The notes under the pieces: model-generated
What the model was told of the DNA's origin: nothing
Databases searched by the model: none
Seen by the model: only the letters and a program-made list of their open reading frames with translations
Program-made: the position numbers and the translations under genes
Assembly: GCA_018105865.1 (NCBI GenBank)
Contig: CM030840.1
Span: forward strand, 13,099,794 to 13,163,793
Origin: Metaphire vulgaris
Taxonomy: Eukaryota > Annelida > Clitellata > Crassiclitellata > Megascolecidae
DNA length: 64,000 nucleotides
Reading direction: 5' to 3'
Part shown: in pieces, positions 46,601 through 55,900 of the stretch
Layout of the letters: every line of letters starts with the position of its first letter
How positions within the stretch are numbered: position 1 is the first letter of the stretch

Positions 46601-49600
46601 TGGACCTCTCTGCGGCCTTCGACACCGTCGACCACCATATCCTAAGTCGACGTCTCGAGCTCTCATATGGGATCGGTGGCCCGGCGCTGGCCTGGTTGCA
46701 AGACTACCTCAGAGACAGATCACAGACGATCTCCTGGGATGGCTCCCTGTCGGCCCCTCGTCCCGTCCATTGCGGTGTGCCACAAGGGTCGGTCCTAGGG
46801 CCGCTGTTATTCGTCCTTTACGTGGCCGATGTCGGGCGTGTCATCGACTCGCTCGGCCTGTCCTCCCACGCATACGCCGACGATGTGCAGGTATACGCCG
46901 CTTGCCCCCCAGGCGAGACCGGCGAGCTGCGAACTCGGGTCCAGGACTGTGTGCTCGAGGTGGCGGAATGGATGGCATCAAACCGTCTCGCCCTCAACCC
47001 TGACAAGACGGAGCTGCTGTGGCTGAGCACTCCGAAGAGGGGCCACCTAATCGACCCAACACCGTTCGAGATAGGCGGCAAAGAAGTGGCTCCATCCAAT
47101 GAGCTTCGCCTCCTGGGGGTGCTCATCGACTCCTCGCTGATCCTCGTCGGGCACCTTAGCGCCGTGACCCGCTCCTGCTTCTTCCAACTCCGGCAAATTC
47201 TGGAAGTTCGTCGTTATATAACAATACCGGCCGCTATTCATCTTGTCCGTGCTCTGGTACTCTCAAGACTGGACTATAGCAACAGTCTTCTTCTCGGACT
47301 ACCTGGGAACCAGCTCAGTAGACTTCAGGCAGTCATCAATGCCTCGGCTCGGATTATTTTCGGCTTGATGTGGCACGACCATGTGACACATGTGCTAAGG
47401 GACAAGCTCCATTGGCTTCGGGTCCCGGAGCGTATAGTTTACCAGCGGTGTTGGTTAACTTTTCGTGCTCTTCGGGACCCAGCCTGTCCCGATTACTTGG
47501 CATGCCTAGTACGACGACAAACGACGACTGGGTGCCGTCTCCAGCTGAGATCTAGCAGCCGCCACCGGCTGTACGTTCCTTCTCCGGCCAGGACTCCGAA
47601 GTTTGGCGAGCGTTCTATGACCCGTGGTAACCCACGTCTGTGGAACGCGCTCCCTGATGCGCTGGTCGGGATTACTTCACCTGAAACGTTTGCTAAAGAG
47701 CTGAAAACGCATTTGTTCACCATATCGTATAGTTGACTGTTTGACTGTACAGCGCTTTTGGTTTTGGCCGATGGCCATGTTACGGCGCTTCACAAATCGT
47801 CGAATAATAATAATAATGGTCATGCCACCTGGCACCGAAAATCATCCGGGCGGCGGCGTTCAGGACCGATTGCAGTCGGCCCAGCTGATAGCCAGGAAGG
47901 CCGATTATTACAATAATCCAACCTAGATAACACCAGGGCACGGACTAGATGTATCGCAGCTGATGTTGAGATGTAACGATGAATCTCCCTAATCTAGTAA
48001 TCTTTCGGAGCTGAAAGTAACAAGCGCGGGGTACGAAGTTCACTTGGCCGACGAACGATAGGGAGTCATCAAAGAGAACACCGAGGAGGCGCACTTCGGT
48101 AGACGGAGCGACGACAGCATCTCCGATCGTAAACGGCGTTCGACTGATCTGGTGGACCCTTCGAGGGGTGTTAATCCACAACAGTTCAGTTTTTCAAGTT
48201 TTTGATTGATAGACCCATTACCAAAAGTCATTGGTCTCACATGCTCTCTTGATAGTCTGAGGAAATTCCGAGCAGATGATGCAAAGAATAATTAATTAAT
48301 TTATGTAATCCCGTTACTACGAGTGCGACATATCAAGCATGCCTTGACCGAGCCATCTCAGCCGTAAATTTAAACTGAAAAACCAGTTGATTCTCAACAG
48401 TTAAGAATTTTCACCTCTTTGAATCAGCGGATGCAAGAGCTTAACTTACGGATATCCGACGGAACCACAGGCAATACTAGCTTCAATGTTGCCGAAGCCA
48501 TCGTCACAGACCGTGCCCCATGTATTGTTGTACAGAACTTCAAGACGACCTCTATACGTGTAACCCGACCCAGCTAATCTGTAGATAGTAGACGTTTCTG
48601 TCACTAAAAATTAATTTTAGAATAGTGAATTAGCTCCCATCAGGCGGTAACGAACTTGACCAACTGATTTGTTGCGAACATGCGCATAACATTGCAATTG
48701 ACCATTAAATTAAAATGAGCTAGATCAGCGGCGCAGCCAAGGGGGTTGGGGTTAAAACCCTCCTTGGGCGCCGACGGAAAAAATTGAATGTGTTCGATGC
48801 ATGTTTAATTTTCGGTCGCGGTTTTGAGGGTCAAACCCCCTTGGGGCTGCTGACCAAAATTTGTAAGCGCCACAGGCGTGACGACTTTTTTTGCTTGCCA
48901 GCATCAATTTTAGAAGGAAAGACATAAGACACAGGATGACCTTTTTGTGCTTGCCAAGATTTTTCGAAAGTTGGTTATGGTCAAAAGTCAAAACCAAACC
49001 CCCTTTCCCGAATTCCTGGCTACGTCACTGAGCTAGATTGAAGCAGTGCATTTTAAATCGCCCTAAAGTTTTGGGCAAATATTTCGATAGCATGTTGGCT
49101 TGGTCATGAACTGTGACTTTCTAGGAACCACGCTAAGCTAATTTAATTTAATGATCATCAACTGTATGCGAAATACGGCCATGCCATAATAATGATTCAT
49201 TAATTTTTGATGAGCAGCCATTTGACCGCCCAACCGTTGAATATTGGTGGCGTGTTGTATTGAGCAGAGTGGCGTACGTGACACAGTGTCTGTACACGCA
49301 TAAAACTCTCACTGATCCCTCTCAGATGACTGCATAGGCTAAGACTTCAGTCGTCGCCAATCTCTCGGTTTATGGTCGCTAACTTCCTAATGGTCTTGTC
49401 TCCGAAACTTCTAAGCCAAGTCTTTTGGTTTGACTAGGTTGAACCTTTGTAAAGTAGTCTTATGGTTTGATTGTACGGAGCCTTTTAAAGGACTTGACGG
49501 GCTTGACAGGCCAACGTATGAACGTGCAGTAGGGTATGTCATGCAAATGCATGCTTCATTTTCAATTCAGTGTGTCACTTTTCTTATGTATTGACCAATT

Positions 49601-52600
49601 GTGAATTGATTGATATAAAAAAAATTTGTGGGAAAGCAATTTTTGCTACCGGGAAAATTGATTTTACTTAAATTAATTTTTCCCTAGAAGTCAAGTATTT
49701 TCGTTGTACGTACACGGTATAACTGCGTTTGGAATTGTTTATATCCATTTAATAAATTGCAAATATATTCACAATAATATTTCATGCAATTTTGTCCCTA
49801 AATAAATAATTATTATATATGGAAATGTCCAATTACTTGATTAATGGTATAAAATTATCTATTAGCTTTATTTATTTATTTACGTGTTTTATATTTTTGA
49901 TAAGTAATAGTGTCAGTAAACTTCTCGGACTGTATTTATAATTTATTTGTGGCGCAATGGCATCTGTTGCTAAAAAAACATACTTTCTTTACGTACAAAG
50001 CTGAGTGACTATCTTGGAAGTGCGAAAAAGTTTCTGCGGTTGCTCTTGAAAATGCAGAACGATGGTCAATTTCCAACAGCAAGTTAAAGGAGCCTGTAGT
50101 TATTAGTTCAAAAGCTATAGAACAAAGACTCAGTCGAGCTTGGTCCTCATTCTCTGAGATAGCTCGAGATAGATCTCGGAAAGCTACCAAGGAACAGTGG
50201 GAGCCAAAACTTGACAAACTTTTTGATATAGCTTCATGCACATATGCACATGTAGAATTGTCCTTTGTGGTGATGATGATGCCCCTTGCCAGCAAACTTG
50301 TGAAGTGCAGGCACACTGCCTTTGCAAATGTGATTTAAAGTTAAGGATTCCAAAAAAGGAGCTACTTTGGATCAAAGCTCAACGGGAAAAGGTAGTGTTT
50401 CATCAATGCAAGAGTCCAGCCTGGATGCTGAAGAGACGTCCAAGCTGAAAATGAAATGCCTTCTATATGAGCAAGCATGATCTTGTATCTGATGATGCGG
50501 AGGTCTTGAAGTTGCTGGCAACCTGGGTAGCACAAGTTTATCTACCCATGTTCTATGAGATAAAGGTGAAACATTAAATCAAATATGGGCCTTGGCATTT
50601 AATAAAGCTATTCAGACTTTGACAGAAGCAAGATGTAAGAGTCAAGGATGTCTCAGAGCCTTACCTCAAAAGTGAATCGTGTTGGGCGCATCCTGAGAAT
50701 GTACTCACCGCTCTTCTCTGCTCTGATGATGCAAACCAGAGAGTCTTTGCAGTTGACAAAATAATAAAAATTAGGGATGGAAGTGAACTAGGTTCCACTG
50801 CAATGCATTCTTTTAGAGTTCCGCAAACTATAAACCTGACTGCTTGCGACCTCAAAGAACTCATTGATTGGGAAGCAGAGACCATCACTGAACCAATTTT
50901 CACAACAAATATATCTTCGGTCCAACTTGATGCACTGAAAGTTGCCCCTCTGGAACTTCCTCCATATTCTCTGCACACTCAAAGTTGTGAAAGAGCAGTT
51001 AAATTGGTTACTGGGGCAGCTGAATGAGTTTGTGAATGGGCCAAGAGAGATAGATGGCTTTATACGAACGCAGTTGCATAATAGAGAAGCGATGCCTTCA
51101 TTGAAATCAAAGAAAGACTTTCTCAAAGTGTTCCAGCTTACAGTAAAGAATAACTATTACCTTATTATTATTACAGGGGCTGTCCATTAATTATGTCAAC
51201 AATTTTTGGGCAATTTTTGACTCCCTCCCCCTTGTCAACAACTGTCAACTTTCACTTACCCCCTATAATTACATCAAAAACTTTTGACCCCCCCCCCAAG
51301 ATCAATGACAGGACCCAATAACAAGGTTATTATTTTTTGCGGTGATGACCATTTTTCCATATTTGCTCATCGAATGTCAAAATGTGGTGGTGATGACCTC
51401 TTTTGCCATGCTCTTTTCCATTGTAATAAGTAGTATTCCATAAAATTTCCTATTTTTTGATTATTTGTAAAAGTGAAATTGTTGAGGTAAACTTCTCTTG
51501 ACCCCCTCCCTCTGTCAACAACTGTCAAACTTTTTCAAACACACCCTAAATTGTTGACGTAATTAATGGACAGCCCCACAGCTTAAATAAAGTTGTTGTT
51601 ATTACCTGAAATAAATGTACTTAAAGTTATTATTATTGCATTTTAAATTACCATTTCCCGGTAGGTCAACCTCAATATTTTAAAACAGAATCCCTAGAAA
51701 CAAATTCTCTATATCCAAATGCAGTTGGTTCCTAACGTGCAAGTCATTACAAAAAAAATTGCGATTTTCACTCACATATGACATACCCTAACGTGCAGGG
51801 CACGATTTGACTCAACCTCCGCTTCTTAAGGTGCTCTGTCCAAAGACAGGTTCCATACTTTACACGCCTCTTTGTACACGTAGTCTTATTTAGTAGACAT
51901 TAAACCTAAATTTCCTTAAATTTTATAATTCATAATTTCTTGTTTCTTATCGGAACAGTGCTGTCCCATCCCATACCATCGCCTATCTTGAGCTTTTATC
52001 TTCATGGCTGAATACTTGCTTTTGCCGTAGTATCGAACATCGAATCCAGCATTGATGTCTTTGGTCGCCCATTCTGAGCTTTCCCATTCATCTTTTCTTC
52101 TAGTACAGTACTTCTCTTAGTCTTAGTAGGCATGAATCTTCTCTCAGAACATGCCCTATCCACTTCTTTTGTCTAATCTAGTGCGAATACTGTCTCTTAG
52201 GCTTTCTTCTCTTCTATCCTCCTTCAGACTTCTTCGTATGTTATTCTTTCCGTCCAGCTGATGTTTTTCTATTCTTCGCCAGATCCACATATCGAATGCC
52301 TCTAGTCTCTTTATGTCTTCCTTTCTGAGCGTCCAATTTTCTGACCAGTACTGTAGAGTGTCACTGGCCAGATCAGTGTTTTAACCAGTAGACAGTAATT
52401 CTTTTCGGTTCGCAAAGGCATCTTTTCCCATTGCAATTCTTCTCCTTATATCTTAATGACACCTGGCGTCTGTATCAAATAGGCTTCAAAGATAGCAAAA
52501 TTCTTCTACCCGTTCTATTTCCACTCTATCAATGATTTTTTTCATTTCTCCACCGCGTCTGCTGATTTTTATTGCCGTTGTCTTCTTTAGATTGATTTTC

Positions 52601-52864
52601 ATTCGTAATCATTTGATTTTGCGTTAAGAGAGTCCATCAACCTCTGCAATCCATGGTTGATGTTTGCCATAATTGCTGGTCATCAGCAACTCTTATGTCC
52701 CTTACCCTTTTTCCGCCCACAACTACTCCATCTTCTATGTTCTCAAAGGTTTATATTTGAGTTCTTCTATGTAGTTATTGACTGGCAGCGGTGAGAGAGG
52801 GCATCCTTGTATCACCCCACCCCACCCTTCCCAACGTTGCTGGTTCTGACTCTTTTCCATTCAC

Positions 52865-52908
<44 letters not shown>

Positions 52909-55900
52909 ATTCGCGTACGAGTTTCCCCTATAAGTTTTCTATCTCCTGCCCTCTTCAGTTTTGTTCAGTTCACTCGATCAAATGCCTTTTCATAGTCCAC
53001 AAAGCAGATGTAGATTTCAAGGCCCCTTCTATACTTCTTTCTCCCAGCGTCCAAAGGATCCCTATTGCATCTCTGGTACCTTTGCCTTTCCTGAATCCGT
53101 ACTGTTCTTCACTGATCCCCTTCACTGCTTCCGACTTTGCTTCTACTCGTTTTGTGAGGATCTTCAAAACTATCTTCGAAGCACGACAAAGCAGGCTTAT
53201 TGTTCTAAAGTCGCCACATTCAGTTGCATTCCGTTTCTTTTCTATGGGTGCCATTACTGCCTGGAGGAAGTCTTTTGGGCAACTATGACTATGTCATATC
53301 ATCCAGTCGATATTTAACAAACAGCGACTTAAATCCTTTGAAGTTTCTCCTTTAAAACTTGAAGGGGCAATTCAACACCGTGGACTACAACCAGACTTTA
53401 TTTAGGTTGAGTTCAGTAACCTGCGTTGGTCAATTATCTTGACAGCAGGAATGTTGAATGAGTTTTAAAGCTTGCGCTCTTCTTAAGTAGGCCGTATAAA
53501 GTCCAAACGTGACAGCAGTAGGCCTATACCGGCTAAACGATACCGTATATGTAGAGGTCGTAGTATGGTGACCATGGGACAAATAGTATCTCAGAAAGCG
53601 AGTGACTGAGAAACATAAACATTCGGGACGGAAAGAGTCGATACCATACGAGCCTAACAATCTGCTTTCACAGGTTCGCGACGGAAACGTGAGGAGAGGG
53701 TACTCGTTGTACGCAATTTTCCCGGTACCGCATACTAACGCGGCAAATTGATGGGTTTTGCAAATCGTAACCCCTATAGGTCACAATTTTACCATCACAA
53801 ATAACTACTTTATGATATTTTGCATTCGCTCACTGCAGCGAATTGAAACGTCTTCGTCATGAACACAGTTGCTTTCGCCCCACGGTTGATGAGAACACTC
53901 AGCAATGCTCTGCTCATTTCCATTGCATTTCACATCGTCCAACCAAATTGGTCCTTCTCCAGGTCCATACAGATTGTAGATAAACTCAGCGCCATACCTG
54001 GAGGTAAACGATTGCAGCAAATTAAGATGTCGGATATTTTCATTGTTTTAAAAATTAAGATTATATATTATATGTCTATATATTATAAATCTATAGCAAC
54101 ACTTCGACGCTAAAATTCAGTTTCATTTGAATAACTGCTACAACCAAAGTTCATTAGCTTTTTGTGGTCTCAATAGTATTTGAATAAATACTCTGAGTTA
54201 AGAGCAATATATTTTCGCAGGCATCAGGAGAAGTGTTAATTCCGTACTATTGTGTCTTGACTGAGTTATCTAAGCCATTAATATCAACCAAGAGGAAACA
54301 GTGAACTGCGATAGTGAGAATTTTCGAATCTTAAATTCGACTGAATAAAGAACCTGGGCCTGACTTACGAATATCCGAGGGAGACACAGGCAATATTCGC
54401 CTCAACATTGGTGAAGCCATCGTCACAGACCGTGCCCCATGACTTGTTGTACTGAACTTCAAGACGACCTTCTCCCGTAATATTCGAATCAGCCAGTCTG
54501 TAGGAAATGCCTGTCCCTAAAATGCATTAATTAAATCGAATGACATGCTAGAGCGATTGATCACTAGATTCATTCCAAATATAACGAAAGTAACATATTA
54601 ATTTTGACTACGACTTTAGATCAAGCTAGATTCAAGAAACGCCATTTCAAAATGCGCTACGCTTTTTGCGAGAAACTCCATGGCATAGTGATTCGGTCAT
54701 GAATTGCGGATTTTGGCGCCTCCCCACCTCGGTCCCCGCCCACCGGGGTCTTATGTGCTCCTCCGCCCTCCAGATCCGCCTCTGATCAGGTCTCAATTTC
54801 TATACAATTTTCTTCGCTGTATGCCATTTGCAGAGCGATGATGATGGGTCTTGAAATTCATCGCGACCCTAAAAGCCATTTTAAAATCACATAATTTCAA
54901 CTTTATGATTTCCTGTTCTTGCTCACAGCAACGAATTGAAACGTCTTCGTTGTGAACACAGTCTGTTGAACCCCACGGCGAATGAGAGCAGTCAGCAATG
55001 CTCTGCTCAGTTCCGTTGCATTTGACACCGTCTAACCAAATCGGTCCGTCTCCAGGTCCATACAGGTTGTTGATAAATTCACCGCCGAACCTGGAGGTTG
55101 AAAGGATACAGCAAAGTTAAGATATTGGAATTTTGACAACATCGCAATTGACTATGAAATTCAACAACGCTGTTCCATTCCATCCCATGGGACGGAACTA
55201 CTATTAATTTTAACTTTTTTACATTTTGGAAGCTGCTCGCCCTTCTTTTTCTTCAGATATGCGCCGTGTTTCAAAAATTACGGTAGCCAACTTCACAACC
55301 ATTAAATTATTGAAAAAATGAACATAGGTTTACGCTACTAAAAGCGAGTGCGAAAGTGATTGTTTTGGCCATGCCAATGTCATCAGCAGCAGTGGAGCGC
55401 TTATTTAGTACTATTGGATTGTTGTTGAGTAAATTACGAAAACGGATGTTACCAGCTCTCGTTGTAGACTCTGTGTATATCAGATTTGCATGTTGGTTGA
55501 AAAGTGTGGATATAGTTCAGGGATTACCTGGATTAACTGAATTATTAGAAACAGTCGATCAGCAGGAAATTGATAACGTGCTGAGTGATCAGAGTGACTC
55601 AGAAACAGAGTGAGATTGTCAGAACGATACTGAACTGCCATATTTAAAATAGACTTCTCTTAAATAAAATACTCTTGAATTTTAATAGATTTAATAAGTT
55701 AATATGGCCAATAAATTCTGTCGCTTTACATGTCTTTCTGTACATGTAGCCCTATTTAGTAAACACTAAACTTAAACTGTCATAAATTTCATAATTTCAT
55801 TTGAACTGTATTACACATGATTGATATTTCATATTAATATTTTAATGAGAATCTCTTGGGACGGTGGTATGGATGGGATGGGACAGACATAACTTGCCAT

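Larger units (their letters stand above)
49530..51790 (+). mobile_element. 2.26-kb DNA transposon carrying a decayed gene of uncertain family
   Basis: 13-base inverted termini TAGGGTATGTCAT and perfect 8-base duplication ACGTGCAG (49522-49529, 51791-51798). The paralogous uninterrupted site is near 11965-11995. It contains the plus-strand degenerate gene at 49.97-51.16 kb and a younger MITE at 51176-51577. Confidence 0.88.
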
